Shown: positions 53,304-62,844 of the stretch, piece after piece
How the letters are laid out: every line of letters starts with the position of its first letter
Position numbering within the stretch: position 1 is the first letter of the stretch
Assembly: GCF_000317145.1 (NCBI RefSeq)
Contig: NC_019697.1
Location: forward strand, 2,542,001-2,606,000
Reading direction: 5' to 3'
DNA length: 64,000 bases
DNA from: Chamaesiphon minutus PCC 6605
GTDB taxonomy: Bacteria > Cyanobacteriota > Cyanobacteriia > Cyanobacteriales > Chamaesiphonaceae
Notes under the pieces: generated by a model
Told to the model about the DNA's origin: nothing
Database searches by the model: none
The model's input: only the letters and a program-made list of their open reading frames with translations
Program-made: the position numbers and the translations under genes

Positions 53304-53777
53304 GCCAAACTCCGTAAATTTTGCGGCGGGGATGATTTTGACTTAAATCTCAAATCCAAAATTTTCGAGATCTCGATCGATGCTACTTGCTTAATGTTTA
53401 TTTTAAAGACCGATCGATTTAACGATCTAGCTTTGGTAAACATTCAGCATAATTGTGTTCTGTGTAACAGAAAATGTTCTATCTACCTTGTTTAATGGGT
53501 GTGGTAATCAGAACATTTCCAAGAGCCGACTTCTAAATTAATTCAATTTAGTCCTGAAAGGGATAAATATTGGTCAAGTAATCTTAAATTAATAGTTAAT
53601 TTAAGTAACATACTCTTAACATCTGCGACTTGGCACAGCGATATAAAGATCGACAGTCGCGATCGACTATGATTCAGAGTCCAGACAGTAGCCGTATGTA
53701 TTACTGTGAATGTGAAGCGACTCGATTCTCTCAGGAGAGGCTACACTAAAGAATAATTGACCTTGCCAATCGATCGA
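53304..53777. other. Intergenic region upstream of pntA1
   Basis: 474 bp with no ORF of note. It contains an AT-rich stretch (53440-53620) with TGTTCTGTGTAACAGAAAATG, a short dyad CTGTgtaACAG that could be part of the pnt promoter. No known operator recognised. Confidence 0.35.
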
Positions 53778-54134
53778 CTAAGGTAAAGGGCGTTGTCGAA
53801 TTCTATCCCGTTCTAAGATCGTAAACCATCCCTCAATCTGCAATTCCTGAGTCTGAAACAAATTCAATAAGATCGCTGCTGGTTCTTCTGGTGTATGAGG
53901 ACGAAATCGTAAATAGATGACACCTTTTGGTGGGGGTAATCGAAAACGATAGATGAGTTCGCCATAATCACGGTCGAACGTCAAAATTATCCGTTGCTCA
54001 TCAACCGCACGAGCCAATACTTCAGTATCTTCAATTCCTGGTGAGTCTTCAGTTATGGACGCGACTTCATAGCCTGCTTGTCGCAGCAGTTGAACGCTAA
54101 CTAATGGGAAGTTTTCATTAGCCAGAAGCTGCAT
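53778..54134 (-). CDS. DUF5615 PIN-like toxin
   Basis: 118 residues. MQLLANENFPLVSVQLLRQA (Asp/Glu-Asn start of the PIN-like/Mut7-C fold), then IEDTEVLARAVDEQRIILTF and DRDYGELIYR, the DRD-type acidic site, and LPPPKGVIYLRFRP. It belongs to DUF5615, putative PIN-domain ribonucleases paired with DUF433 proteins. ATG overlaps the DUF433 stop by one base (TAATG), so the two are translated together. The VapBC-like toxin role is inferred from family and pairing. Confidence 0.87.
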   Translation of the reverse strand: MQLLANENFPLVSVQLLRQAGYEVASITEDSPGIEDTEVLARAVDEQRIILTFDRDYGELIYRFRLPPPKGVIYLRFRPHTPEEPAAILLNLFQTQELQIEGWFTILERDRIRQRPLP

Positions 54135-54376
54135 TAACCTACCTCAGATAATAAAGATGTGTAATATACATCGTCCTTGAGGCATTCCGCCGCAAAAGCG
54201 AAGACTGCTTGGATCGATCGAGTATTCAGAGTTGGATAGTTTTCTAAAACCTGCTGTTCTGTCCATCCTTCTGAAAATAGTCCGAGAATAAATTCAACCG
54301 ATAGCCGCGTTCCTTTGATTACAGGCTTTCCGAGCAGGATTTTGGGATCTGAATGAATATATGTTTTCCAGTCCAT
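54134..54376 (-). CDS. DUF433 antitoxin
   Basis: 80 residues of the DUF433 family: DPKILLGKPVIKGTRLSVEF, ILGLFSEGWTEQQVLENYPT, LNTRSIQAVFAFAAECL. A small helix-turn-helix-like protein that partners DUF5615 toxins. AGAGGAGAACACAATC precedes the ATG. The gene comes first in the pair, typical for antitoxins, and likely autoregulates the unit. Confidence 0.88.
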   Translation of the reverse strand: MDWKTYIHSDPKILLGKPVIKGTRLSVEFILGLFSEGWTEQQVLENYPTLNTRSIQAVFAFAAECLKDDVYYTSLLSEVG

Positions 54377-54595
54377 GATTGTGTTCTCCTCTGGGGTTTT
54401 CGTCTATTATCCTTGATTTGCTTAGGTTGTTGCTATGCGAGCGAATCTCAAGGATCTAGAAACTCGATCGAATAACTGACGTTGCAAATCGATAAGCAAA
54501 AATATTTGTAGCAATCGCTATCTCGATTTTTCACTAGCTTATTATGCTGTGTTTTTATCATGGATCGCCGACTTTATAGGAGCCTAGAGAACATT
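54377..54595. other. Non-coding gap in the toxin-antitoxin cluster
   Basis: About 220 bp without a supported gene or repeat; it should include the promoter of the DUF433/DUF5615 unit. Confidence 0.3.
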
Positions 54596-54709
54596 TCAAT
54601 TCCAAGCAAATACCAGACGAACTGGATCTAGATCGCTAATTTGTGCTGACACTAATAAACCTCGAAGCATCAAATCCTTCAATAAAGTTAAATCTTTGAC
54701 TGTCGCGCA
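54596..54709 (-). pseudogene. Possible 3' continuation after an in-frame stop
   Basis: After the TAA of the 69-residue gene (54710-54712), the same frame stays open for 37 codons: CATVKDLTLLKDLMLRGLLV then SAQISDLDPVRLVFAWN and TGA. The sequence looks protein-like. It could be a remnant of a fused or neighbouring toxin tail, or chance. Confidence 0.25.
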
Positions 54710-54919
54710 TTATGCCTGTGGTGGTTCTGATTCTAATAGTTGGGCTAACTTGTGAGCCGCTGCATGAGAATCAAATGGCGACCAAATTTCGTAAGTTGCA
54801 CCAGGTTGTAAGGCTGGTTCCTCATCTTTAGCTAGTTCTGTCACTAAAAACTGCATGACCTTTAACTTATCTGCACGAGGCAAATTTCTTAGCGTTGGAA
54901 ATAGCTCTGTTACTGTCAT
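54710..54919 (-). CDS. Small antitoxin-like conserved protein
   Basis: 69 residues: MTVTELFPTLRNLPRADKLK, VMQFLVTELAKDEEPALQPG, ATYEIWSPFDSHAAAHKLAQ. Short helical cyanobacterial proteins of this kind (PRADKLKVMQFLVTEL) are commonly encoded with small toxin genes, but no intact partner is adjacent. Only a start-less open frame follows directly after its stop. Functional label is inference. Confidence 0.65.
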   Translation of the reverse strand: MTVTELFPTLRNLPRADKLKVMQFLVTELAKDEEPALQPGATYEIWSPFDSHAAAHKLAQLLESEPPQA

Positions 54920-54988
54920 AAGTGTCGAGATGATTCACTTCATCCTTTATTTTGTCACAACTAAATCGACTCCAACTGTGCTGTTTAA

Positions 54989-55204
54989 CTACTGCTGTCG
55001 ATCGGCAATTTTGACTAACAATCGCAACGCTTCATTTACAGATGCGTCAGTTGGAAAAGCTTTAGCAATATCGGGATCTAAGAGAACCAAGTTGGTACCA
55101 GATCGATATCGCTGAACGTATTTACCTCTTACACCCCCCTGCATCGCAGCAAAATCATATTCAGGGCGTAATTCATCTTCTAGTTCGTCAACTTCCTTCT
55201 TCAT
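54989..55204 (-). CDS. BrnA-type antitoxin
   Basis: 71 residues from ATG 55204 (MKKEVDELEDELRPEYDFAA, MQGGVRGKYVQRYRSGTNLV, LLDPDIAKAFPTDASVNEAL). A longer frame to 55312 runs through the toxin gene in another frame and is rejected. ELRPEYDF and the C-terminal ribbon-helix-helix-like end (LDPDIAKAFPTDASVNEALR) are BrnA/CopG-like features. It overlaps the end of brnT by 17 bp. Confidence 0.83.
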   Translation of the reverse strand: MKKEVDELEDELRPEYDFAAMQGGVRGKYVQRYRSGTNLVLLDPDIAKAFPTDASVNEALRLLVKIADRQQ

Positions 55205-55463
55205 AAAACCTCTTTTCTGCGCGAGTAGCTGTTCTAGCACTGATGATGCGAATCCGCTCTTCTCTTTCAGTATGGGAGACAACCAATAATTGCCCCAAAC
55301 TAGACATCCCAATTATAATGTAGCGGTTTTCGCCAACGGAATGGTCGGAGTCCGGAAATGTCATAGATAATGAGTCATCGAATACGGTTGCGGCTTCCTG
55401 GAAAGAGATACCATGCTTGCTCAAATTGATAGCAGCTTTATTCGGGTTCCACTCAAATTCCAT
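55188..55463 (-). CDS. BrnT-type ribonuclease toxin
   Basis: 91 residues: FEWNPNKAAINLSKHGISFQ, EAATVFDDSLSMTFPDSDHS, NRYIIIGMSSLGQLLVVSHT and ERIRIISARTATRAEKRFYE, the full BrnT pattern, with the catalytic-type His/Arg residues conserved. RelE-fold ribonuclease that halts translation and is neutralised by BrnA. Encoded toxin-first, as in the Brucella system. Upstream gap of 115 bp to divergent alaS. Confidence 0.88.
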   Translation of the reverse strand: MEFEWNPNKAAINLSKHGISFQEAATVFDDSLSMTFPDSDHSVGENRYIIIGMSSLGQLLVVSHTEREERIRIISARTATRAEKRFYEEGS

Positions 55464-55578
55464 GCAGAAGCTTTCATAACTGACAACTTTGGCATTTTAG
55501 CAGGTTGTTATTGCCGAAGCCAAAAATGGCACAATAGAGAGATAGCAACTATACTGCCATCCCTATATTTAAAGTCCT

Positions 55579-58215
55579 ATGTCTGCTCTCAAACTCAGCG
55601 GTGCCGAGATACGTCAAGCCTTCCTCGATTTCTATAGCCAGCGGGGGCATCAGCCGTTACCGAGCGGTTCCTTGGTGCCGGAAGATCCGACGGTGTTATT
55701 GACGATCGCGGGGATGTTACCATTTAAGCCGATCTTCTTGGGTCAACGTAGCCCCGATTTTCCGCGTGCGACGACTTCCCAGAAATGTATCCGTACCAAT
55801 GATATCGAGAATGTGGGGCGGACGGCGCGGCATCATACGTTTTTTGAGATGTTGGGCAATTTTAGCTTTGGGGACTATTTTAAGGAACAAGCGATCGAAT
55901 GGGGTTGGGAAATCTCGACAAAGGTGTTCAATCTGCCGCCGGAGCGGTTGGTTGTCAGCGTGTTTGAGGATGATGATGAAGCTTTTGCCCTGTGGCGCGA
56001 CAAAATTGGCGTGAATCCCCTGCGAATTAAGCGGATGGGAGCGGATGATAATTTCTGGGTATCGGGGCCTACGGGTCCTTGTGGGCCGTGTTCGGAGATT
56101 TATTATGATTTCCATCCCGAATTGGGGAATGACAACATCGATTTGGAGGATGACAGCAGATTTATCGAGTTTTATAATCTGGTGTTCATGCAGTACAACC
56201 GCGATGTCGATGGCAATCTCACACCGTTAGCGAACAAGAACATCGATACGGGGATGGGTTTGGAGCGGATGGCACAAATCCTTCAGGATGTACCGAACAA
56301 TTATGAGACGGATCTGATTTTTCCGATCGTCCAAACAGCGGCAGAAATTGCCGGAATTGATTACAATTCTAGCGATGAGAAGACCAAAACTTCCTTGAAA
56401 GTAATCGGCGATCATATTCGCGCGATCGTCCATATGAATGCCGATGGAATTCGCGCATCTAATGTCGGACGCGGTTATATTTTACGTCGCTTATTAAGAC
56501 GGGTAGTGCGTCACGGTCGATCGATCGGAATTAATGACCACTTTACAACTAAAGTAGCCGAGACAGCGATCGTGTTATCGGAATCGGCATATCCAAATGT
56601 TCGATCGAAAGCTGATAGTATCAAAGCCGAATTACAAAGAGAAGAAACCCAATTCCTCAAAACCTTAGAACGCGGTGAGAAGCTCTTAGCCGATTTAATT
56701 ATAGATGTCAAAGCAAAAGGAATTACCCAAATTAATGGTGCAGATGCCTTTAAGTTATATGGTACTTATGGTTTCCCATTAGAATTAACTCAGGAAATTG
56801 CTGAAGAACAAGGTTTGACGGTGGATGTTGAGGGTTACGATCGGGCGAAGGAGGACGATATCAAAAATACTCCTGATACCCATGGAGGTATCGATCTAAC
56901 AGTTCAAGGTTCGTTAGATAAACTCGCAGATACAATTCATGCGACTGATTTTATCGGCTATCACCAACATCATAGTACTGCCGAAGTTGTGGCATTGTTA
57001 TTAGCTGGTGAAGTTTGCGAGGAAGCAGATGCGGGAATGAATGTCCAAATTGTCTTAGATAAAAGTCCCTTCTATGCCGAATCTGGCGGACAAATTGGCG
57101 ATCGCGGGTACTTGTCAGGCGATAATTTATTAGTCCGCATCGATGATGTCAAGAAAGAATCAGATTTCTTCGTTCACTTCGGCACGATCGAACGGGGAAA
57201 TTTGCGAGTTGGCGATACAATTACCGCCCAAATCGATACCGCTTGTCGTCGTCGCGCTCAGGCAAATCATACAGCAACGCATCTATTACAAGCAGCTTTA
57301 AAACAACTCGTCGATCCTGAAATTTCGCAAGCAGGTTCGTTAGTTTCATTCGACAGATTGCGGTTCGATTTTAACTCTCCTCGCGCGCTCACACCCGATC
57401 GAGTTCAACAGGTAGAAGAGTTGGTAAATACCTGGATTACCGAAGCACATTCAGCCGAAATTGAAGTAATACCGATCGCTCAAGCTAAGGCTAAAGGTGC
57501 CGTTGCCATGTTTGGTGAAAAATACGGCGATGAAGTCCGTGTGATCGATTTTCCTGGCGTATCGATGGAATTGTGTGGGGGTATCCATGTGAATAATACT
57601 GCCGAAATTGGTGCATTTAAAATCATCAGCGAAGCGGGAGTTGCTGCGGGAGTACGGCGGATCGAAGCGGTAGCGGGTAATGCAATTTTAGACTATCTCA
57701 ATGTTCGCGATAAAGTAGTCAAAGAATTGAGCGATCGGTTTAAAGCCAAACCCGAAGAAATCCTCGATCGAATCTCGACAATGCAAAGCGAACTCAAAGC
57801 CAACCAAAAGCAATTAGAGACGATTAAGGGCGAACTCGCAATCGCTAAATCCGAACAGTTACTATCGCAAGCGATATCGATCGGTGAGTTTAAAATCATT
57901 ATCGCCGAACTCGGCGACGTGGATGCTAATTCACTCCAAACTGCGGCGGAACGGTTATTAAATAAGCTCGGCGAAGGCGCGATCGTGCTAGCATCGATTC
58001 CCGAACCGGATAAGGTTAGTTTGGTAGCCGCTTTTAGTAAGGGTGTAAATGCAAAGGGTTTACAGGCTGGGAAGTTTATCGGCAATATCGCCAAAATCTG
58101 CGGCGGTGGCGGCGGTGGGCGACCGAATTTGGCTCAGGCTGGGGGACGGGATGCCAGTAAGGTGAAGGAGGCTTTGGCAGTGGCCAAGGCGGAGTTGGAG
58201 GCGGGTTTGAGTTGA
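55579..58215 (+). CDS. alaS: Alanyl-tRNA synthetase
   Basis: 878 residues, the standard bacterial length. Class II motifs: [20 protein letters not shown] and [20 protein letters not shown] (motif 2), [10 protein letters not shown] (motif 3). Editing domain with NHTATHLL (about 563) and CGGIH (about 665). C-terminal DHHA1/C-Ala domain with [17 protein letters not shown]. It charges tRNA-Ala and corrects Ser/Gly misacylation; a tRNA-Ala(GGC) gene lies 5 kb downstream. All signatures are intact. A dispersed palindrome starts within about 30 bp of the stop codon. Confidence 0.96.
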   Translation: MSALKLSGAEIRQAFLDFYSQRGHQPLPSGSLVPEDPTVLLTIAGMLPFKPIFLGQRSPDFPRATTSQKCIRTNDIENVGRTARHHTFFEMLGNFSFGDYFKEQAIEWGWEISTKVFNLPPERLVVSVFEDDDEAFALWRDKIGVNPLRIKRMGADDNFWVSGPTGPCGPCSEIYYDFHPELGNDNIDLEDDSRFIEFYNLVFMQYNRDVDGNLTPLANKNIDTGMGLERMAQILQDVPNNYETDLIFPIVQTAAEIAGIDYNSSDEKTKTSLKVIGDHIRAIVHMNADGIRASNVGRGYILRRLLRRVVRHGRSIGINDHFTTKVAETAIVLSESAYPNVRSKADSIKAELQREETQFLKTLERGEKLLADLIIDVKAKGITQINGADAFKLYGTYGFPLELTQEIAEEQGLTVDVEGYDRAKEDDIKNTPDTHGGIDLTVQGSLDKLADTIHATDFIGYHQHHSTAEVVALLLAGEVCEEADAGMNVQIVLDKSPFYAESGGQIGDRGYLSGDNLLVRIDDVKKESDFFVHFGTIERGNLRVGDTITAQIDTACRRRAQANHTATHLLQAALKQLVDPEISQAGSLVSFDRLRFDFNSPRALTPDRVQQVEELVNTWITEAHSAEIEVIPIAQAKAKGAVAMFGEKYGDEVRVIDFPGVSMELCGGIHVNNTAEIGAFKIISEAGVAAGVRRIEAVAGNAILDYLNVRDKVVKELSDRFKAKPEEILDRISTMQSELKANQKQLETIKGELAIAKSEQLLSQAISIGEFKIIIAELGDVDANSLQTAAERLLNKLGEGAIVLASIPEPDKVSLVAAFSKGVNAKGLQAGKFIGNIAKICGGGGGGRPNLAQAGGRDASKVKEALAVAKAELEAGLS

Positions 58216-58246
58216 TTAGGCGTGCGGTTGAAACCGCTGCTTGTGA

Positions 58247-58301
58247 TGCAAAACCCGCCTACGCGGGTTAGGGATATTAGTCCGCGTAGGCGGACTTTGC
58301 A
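58247..58301. repeat. AKSAYAD palindrome, copy 6
   Basis: TGCAAAACCCGCCTACGCGG and CCGCGTAGGCGGACTTTGCA, with outer hairpins GCGGTTGAAACCGC (58223) and CGATTTCAATCG (58312). Left arm partly changed (AACCC for AGTCC). It follows alaS directly. Confidence 0.82.
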
Positions 58302-58432
58302 ACACGAGCGACGATTTCAATCGTGCGGTATTCGATCGTGCAATCTAATCTAAATCGACTCCCCATTTCCCCATCGATTGCAATCCTTTAGATAACAGTT
58401 TCTTGCCAAGTAGCAGCAGCTACAAGTTGTTT

Positions 58433-58792
58433 TCATTTTACTAATTCAGATATAGAGGAGACTTCATTAAAAATAGCATAAGCATTTTCGCTCGCAGGTA
58501 CGATCTCGACAATTTCAAAATACGTGCCCCAAAATAGTGTCTCTCTGAGCTGTTCGACTAAGGCTTGATACTCCTTTATATCCGCTGTTTCCCACCTCAT
58601 TACATCTGTAAATCGCCCCAAAAATGCCTCAGAATCAAAGAACCGCATTTTGACGGCAGGGTGTCGATCGAGAATTGGCTTAATTATCTCGTCGATAAAC
58701 TCAAATCTTTGTAGCGTCGGAATTTGAAGCCAACTTGCAGTTGTTTTCAATAACATAAAATACACATGATTTAGCTCTGTTGTTGCGGTCAT
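58433..58792 (-). CDS. Darcynin-family protein
   Basis: 119 residues: FMLLKTTASWLQIPTLQRFE, IIKPILDRHPAVKMRFFDSE, AFLGRFTDVMRWETADIKEY and LVEQLRETLFWGTYFEIVEI match the darcynin domain, a dimeric alpha-beta barrel-like family of unknown function. It lies 14 bp after the [2Fe-2S] protein gene, in one operon, divergent from a TetR regulator. A redox or detoxification role under TetR control is possible but not shown. Confidence 0.82.
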   Translation of the reverse strand: MTATTELNHVYFMLLKTTASWLQIPTLQRFEFIDEIIKPILDRHPAVKMRFFDSEAFLGRFTDVMRWETADIKEYQALVEQLRETLFWGTYFEIVEIVPASENAYAIFNEVSSISELVK

Positions 58793-58806
58793 AATAGCCT
58801 CCTAAT

Positions 58807-59196
58807 TTAGCGATCGCCAGCAATCTCGCAGCGTTTTAACGGTCTTCCGGCGATTAAATGGCTTTCGACGATATCGGGGATATTTTCACTCGTCAGATGA
58901 CCGTAGAACGTCCGATTGGGAAATAACAATCGCTGTAATTTCATGCGGATTTTACGCGGCAACCATGCAAATTCACGCCAGTTAGTGCGATAAACTAGAG
59001 CCACTGCGCCCGCTTCGCACCGATCCAGACATCCTGACTTTCGCACTTCTACACGCTCCTCCAATTGGCGCATTGCTATTTCCGATTGAAATCGATCGTA
59101 AATCTCTAGGGCACCCGCACTACAACAACAGCCGCCAGTACCATCGGCGGCGCGCTGTTTGGTACACACAAACACACGGTATTTAGGTAAGTTCAT
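58807..59196 (-). CDS. Thioredoxin-like [2Fe-2S] ferredoxin domain protein
   Basis: 129 residues. VFVCTKQRAADGTGGCCCSA and VEVRKSGCLDRCEAGAVALV supply the Cys11, a triple Cys (about 23-25), Cys56 and Cys60 expected for the NuoE-like thioredoxin-fold [2Fe-2S] cluster. The C-terminal FYGHLTSENIPDIVESHLIA matches the family end. Soluble electron carrier, partner unknown. First gene of a two-gene operon with the darcynin protein, divergent from the TetR gene (78-bp gap, likely shared operator). Confidence 0.86.
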   Translation of the reverse strand: MNLPKYRVFVCTKQRAADGTGGCCCSAGALEIYDRFQSEIAMRQLEERVEVRKSGCLDRCEAGAVALVYRTNWREFAWLPRKIRMKLQRLLFPNRTFYGHLTSENIPDIVESHLIAGRPLKRCEIAGDR

Positions 59197-59274
59197 ACTG
59201 TTTCAATCTCCGAATAATTATATAATATGAGCTAATACTCGTATTGACAACTCGCGTTCTATTTAGGTGCTCTC

Positions 59275-59904
59275 ATGCCGCGTAAACCTACGACAACGCC
59301 TCGTAAACTGCCACAGCAAGATCGCTCGAGAGTTACATTCGAAGCGATTTTAGAGGCAACTGCTCGCATTTTGGTAGAGGAAGGCTATGATAAAGCCAAC
59401 ACCAATCGCATTGCCGAACGCGCGGGGATTAGTATCGGCTCGCTCTATCAGTATTTCCCGAACAAAGAATCGCTAATGACGGCTCTGATTGAGCAACATT
59501 CACAGGAAATGGCCGAATTAGTAGCAACAAAGCTCAATCGATCGATCGACTCGCCATTAGAAATAGTAATTCCCGAAATCATCTCAGCAGTAGTGGCGGC
59601 TCATGCCATTAATCCTCGGTTACATCAAGTATTGAGCGAGGAAATTCCGCGTTCTGGCAGATCCGAGCAAATGCAAGCAGACGAACGGATTGCCGAACTG
59701 TTGCGGACATATCTCGAACGATGGCGCGATGCGATCCAGCCGCAAAATATCGATCTGACGGTGTTCATTTTGAGTCAAACTGTTGACTCTTTATGTCATG
59801 CTGCTGTCATCGAACATCCCAATTTTGTCAGTAATAGTCAGTTTGAACGCGAAGTCTCTAATTTATTACTTTCTTACCTGATTAAACCCATTTCAGAATA
59901 CTGA
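59275..59904 (+). CDS. TetR family transcriptional regulator
   Basis: 209 residues. Basic start PRKPTTTPRKLPQQDRSRVT, then the TetR helix-turn-helix FEAILEATARILVEEGYDKA, NTNRIAERAGISIGSLYQYF, PNKESLMTALIEQH. The ligand-binding C-terminal half is variable, with a TetR_C-like end (DLTVFILSQTVDSLCHAAVI). It is divergent from the [2Fe-2S]/darcynin operon and probably represses it and itself from the 78-bp gap. The inducing ligand is unknown. Confidence 0.9.
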   Translation: MPRKPTTTPRKLPQQDRSRVTFEAILEATARILVEEGYDKANTNRIAERAGISIGSLYQYFPNKESLMTALIEQHSQEMAELVATKLNRSIDSPLEIVIPEIISAVVAAHAINPRLHQVLSEEIPRSGRSEQMQADERIAELLRTYLERWRDAIQPQNIDLTVFILSQTVDSLCHAAVIEHPNFVSNSQFEREVSNLLLSYLIKPISEY

Positions 59905-59909
59905 ATTTC

Positions 59910-60455
59910 CTAGTCTGCGAAGGCGGACTTTGCAACACTAGCGGGGGTTTCCAACCCCACAGCAGTTCTAGTAACTTCAGACTCTTCACAACGCTCCCGA
60001 TCCCTAACTTCATTCAACTGATGCAACGTGTCTACAAAGTCGCGAATGCCTTGAAATTGGCGGTAGACAGATGCAAATCGAACATAGGCTACTTCGCTCA
60101 ACGGGCGTAACTCTCTCAATACTAGCTCGCCGATTTCAGCGGTTGTCACCTCTCTGACAGCACGCGCTTGGAGTTGAGATTCGATATCATCGACGATCGA
60201 TTCTAGTGTATCGGGGGTGAGTCCGGTTTTCTGACAGGCGTGGATTATCCCCCGTAGCAGTTTAGATCTGTCAAAATATTCTCGCCGCGCATCTTGTTTA
60301 ATGACGGTAACCGGAACGAATTCCAATCGTTCGTAAGTAGTAAAGCGATGTTTGCAGCGCAAGCACTCCCGCCGTCTGCGAATACTCTGTCCGGCTTCTG
60401 TCGATCGAGATTCCAAGACCCGACTATCTGTATATTGGCAGTACGAACATTGCAT
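59910..60455 (-). CDS. nrdR: Transcriptional repressor NrdR
   Basis: 181 residues. N-terminal zinc ribbon ([40 protein letters not shown]: Cys3, Cys6, Cys31, Cys34) and the ATP-cone ([20 protein letters not shown] ... [20 protein letters not shown]). Represses ribonucleotide reductase genes in response to dATP/ATP. Typical NrdR ends about residue 155-160. Here the C-terminus is longer, and the last residues [10 protein letters not shown] with the TAG stop are encoded by half of a dispersed palindrome (59911-59934). It follows psbT in the same direction, an order common in cyanobacteria. Confidence 0.93.
   Translation of the reverse strand: MQCSYCQYTDSRVLESRSTEAGQSIRRRRECLRCKHRFTTYERLEFVPVTVIKQDARREYFDRSKLLRGIIHACQKTGLTPDTLESIVDDIESQLQARAVREVTTAEIGELVLRELRPLSEVAYVRFASVYRQFQGIRDFVDTLHQLNEVRDRERCEESEVTRTAVGLETPASVAKSAFAD
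59911..59934. repeat. AKSAYAD palindrome, copy 7 (half), encoding the NrdR C-terminus
   Basis: TAGTCTGCGAAGGCGGACTT then TGCA; read on the minus strand it gives GCA AAG TCC GCC TTC GCA GAC TAG, the last seven residues and stop of nrdR. The left half of the palindrome is missing. Confidence 0.78.
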
Positions 60456-60676
60456 TTGGGACTGGGGGACGCGGAGTGGATGGGTGGATGGGTGGACTGT
60501 ACCACCGTAGGATGGGTGGATGGGTAGATGCGAGTGTTTCCTATCCCTTGCCTTCTGCCTTCTGACTTCTACCTAAAGCCCAAAGCCTAAAGCCTAAAAC
60601 CCCCTAAAAAGCAAAATCTGAGCTGCTTAGAGATTTCTCTAGATTAGCTCAGATTGTGACTAAACTGAATTGTTGT

Positions 60677-60778
60677 TTATTTTTTGCGGGGGATTTTCGC
60701 AGGTTCGCGAAACGTAATTGCAAAAAAGACTGTACCCAATGCTAGTGCCGTTACCAAAATATAAATAGTTGCTTCCAT
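60677..60778 (-). CDS. psbT: Photosystem II protein T
   Basis: 33 residues: MEATIYILVTALALGTVFFA then ITFREPAKIPRKK and stop. One TM helix with the conserved MEA start and FREPPK-like end of PsbT. Stabilises the PSII dimer and the QA region. Located 107 bp after psbB on the same strand, the conserved psbB-psbT order. Between nrdR and here (60456-60676) are G/T-rich short repeats (60480-60530) and CCTAAAG-type heptamers, but no gene. Confidence 0.92.
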   Translation of the reverse strand: MEATIYILVTALALGTVFFAITFREPAKIPRKK

Positions 60779-60820
60779 TGTCAGAGTCCTATGAGATTAC
60801 TTTTAGTGTAACAAGGGTCG

Positions 60821-60871
60821 GAGGATAAGGGTTAGCGATCGGAGCAACCAAATCTCAAACCCCTTATCCTC
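60821..60871. promoter_or_regulatory. Stem-loop between psbB and psbT
   Basis: GAGGATAAGGGTT and AAACCCCTTATCCTC form about a 13-bp stem with a 23-nt loop in the psbB-psbT gap. No U-run follows on the minus strand, so RNA processing, partial termination or mRNA protection are all possible. Confidence 0.5.
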
Positions 60872-60885
60872 ACAACTTCAGATGC

Positions 60886-62415
60886 TTAAGCTTCTTTTTT
60901 CCGAGTAGTTGGGTCTCCCAATTTCTGGAACAGACCGAATTCGACCTGCTCTTCCATATCGGCTTCTACACCAGCAAATACGTCGCGGTAGATCGTCCGC
61001 GAACCATGCCAGAGGTGACCGAAGAAGAAGAATAAAGCGAATACAGCATGACCGAAAGTGAACCAACCGCGAGGACTGGTACGGAATACACCGTCAGATC
61101 CAAGTTTTTCACGATCGAATTCAAAGATTTCGCCACCTTGAGCTTTGCGGGCAAACTGCTTGACTTGAGTAGCGTCTGTAAATGTTTGACCATTTAGAGC
61201 ACCACCGTAGAAGCTAGCAGTGATTCCAGCTTGCTCGAAGCTGTATCTCGATTCTGCCCGACGGAACGGTACGTCTGCACGAACCACACCTTCAGAGTCA
61301 GTCAAGACTACAGGGAAACTTTCAAAGAAGTTAGGTAGACGACGCACGCTCAGTACGCGACCTTCAGAGTCTTTAAATACTGGGTGTCCTTGCCAACCTT
61401 GAACGATACCATCACCTTTGTTCATCGGGCCAGTCCGGAATAGACCGCCTTTAGCAGGGCTGTTACCTACATAGTCATAGAAAGCGAGTTTGTCAGGAAT
61501 TGCCTGCCAAGCTTCGGCTTCAGTTTTACCATCTTCGACGCTAGACTGAACGCGACGTTGGATTTCTTGTTGGAAATAACCGCTATCCCACTGATAACGA
61601 GTCGGGCCGAATAATTCGATCGGTGTAGTTGCGTTACCGTACCACATGGTACCAGCAACGATAAAAGCTGCAAAGAATACTGCGGCGATACTAGAAGAAA
61701 GTACGGTTTCGATATTCCCCATCCGCAAAGCTTTGTAAAGCCGTTCGGGCGGACGCACTGTGAGGTGGAATAATCCAGCAATAATCCCGACTGTACCTGC
61801 GGCAATATGGTGAGCGACTACGCCACCAGGATTGAACGGATTGAACCCAGACGGCCCCCATTCTGGCGCGACAGGCGCGACATGCCCCGTGATACCAAAT
61901 GGGTCGGATACCCACATTCCTGGCCCGAATAGACCAGTCAGGTGGAACGCTCCGAAGCCGAAGCAGAGTAAGCCAGATAAGAACAAGTGAATCCCAAACA
62001 TTTTGGGTAAATCTAGTGCAGGCTCGCCAGTGCGAGGATCTGTAAACAGTTCCAAGTCCCAATAAACCCAGTGCCAGATCGATGCCAAAATCAGCATCCC
62101 TGAAAGGATAATGTGAGCGGTAGCAACACCTTCAAAAGACCAGAAGCCAGCATCTGCTGCCGATTCACCTGGAACAATACTCCAACCACCCCAAGATTTG
62201 GTAATCCCAAGACGTGCCATGAAGGGCATGACAAACATGCCTTGTCGCCACATTGGGTTGAAAACTGGGTCGCTAGGATCGAAGTTTGATAATTCAAACA
62301 AAGCCATCGAACCAGCCCAACCAGCAACTAAAGCTGTGTGCATTAAATGTACGGATATCAGCCGACCTGGGTCATTCAGGACGACTGTATGCACGCGATA
62401 CCAGGGTAGTCCCAT
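60886..62415 (-). CDS. psbB: Photosystem II CP47 chlorophyll apoprotein
   Basis: 509 residues, full length. Start [20 protein letters not shown], six TM helices, many chlorophyll-binding His ([60 protein letters not shown]), the large lumenal loop E (about 258-450), and the last helix [20 protein letters not shown]. Inner antenna of PSII in the thylakoid. AAGGAGGATCGTAGTCG gives a strong ribosome-binding site. Followed by psbT. Confidence 0.97.
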   Translation of the reverse strand: MGLPWYRVHTVVLNDPGRLISVHLMHTALVAGWAGSMALFELSNFDPSDPVFNPMWRQGMFVMPFMARLGITKSWGGWSIVPGESAADAGFWSFEGVATAHIILSGMLILASIWHWVYWDLELFTDPRTGEPALDLPKMFGIHLFLSGLLCFGFGAFHLTGLFGPGMWVSDPFGITGHVAPVAPEWGPSGFNPFNPGGVVAHHIAAGTVGIIAGLFHLTVRPPERLYKALRMGNIETVLSSSIAAVFFAAFIVAGTMWYGNATTPIELFGPTRYQWDSGYFQQEIQRRVQSSVEDGKTEAEAWQAIPDKLAFYDYVGNSPAKGGLFRTGPMNKGDGIVQGWQGHPVFKDSEGRVLSVRRLPNFFESFPVVLTDSEGVVRADVPFRRAESRYSFEQAGITASFYGGALNGQTFTDATQVKQFARKAQGGEIFEFDREKLGSDGVFRTSPRGWFTFGHAVFALFFFFGHLWHGSRTIYRDVFAGVEADMEEQVEFGLFQKLGDPTTRKKEA

Positions 62416-62844
62416 CGACTACGATCCTCCTTAAAATAGGTGTCTACGAAAATTCTTATTTTTTAAATAATCTCATGCATTATGTTATCCGCTTACAACC
62501 TCCGAGGCAAGGCGATCCCACTAGATTCATTTCGCATTCATAAATCGGCTCAAACCGCCACACGACTAGACGCATAGTGGTTCTAGCTCTTTCGACAAAG
62601 CTAATTTAATTAAGATTTGTCCTCAGAATGTTTACAAATGTTAATAGTTGGGGTGTGAGAGCAGGGGGCGGGGAGCAGGGAGCGGGGAGTTGGGAGAGAA
62701 GTCTAGGAGCGTATACTTTCGATGGAGTCGGTAATGTTGTCCTTAAGATAACGATCGATGACCCACTTTAAAATTAGGGTAACAACAGTAGTACCGTTAA
62801 ATAAATATTTGTGTAATGTTTCTTAAGTCCGATCGGGATATTTT
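62416..62844. other. Promoter region of psbB
   Basis: 429 bp with no gene. It holds the psbB promoter; 62665-62700 is a GGGAGCAGGGAGCGGGGAG-type tandem repeat. No known light-response motif could be assigned. Confidence 0.4.
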
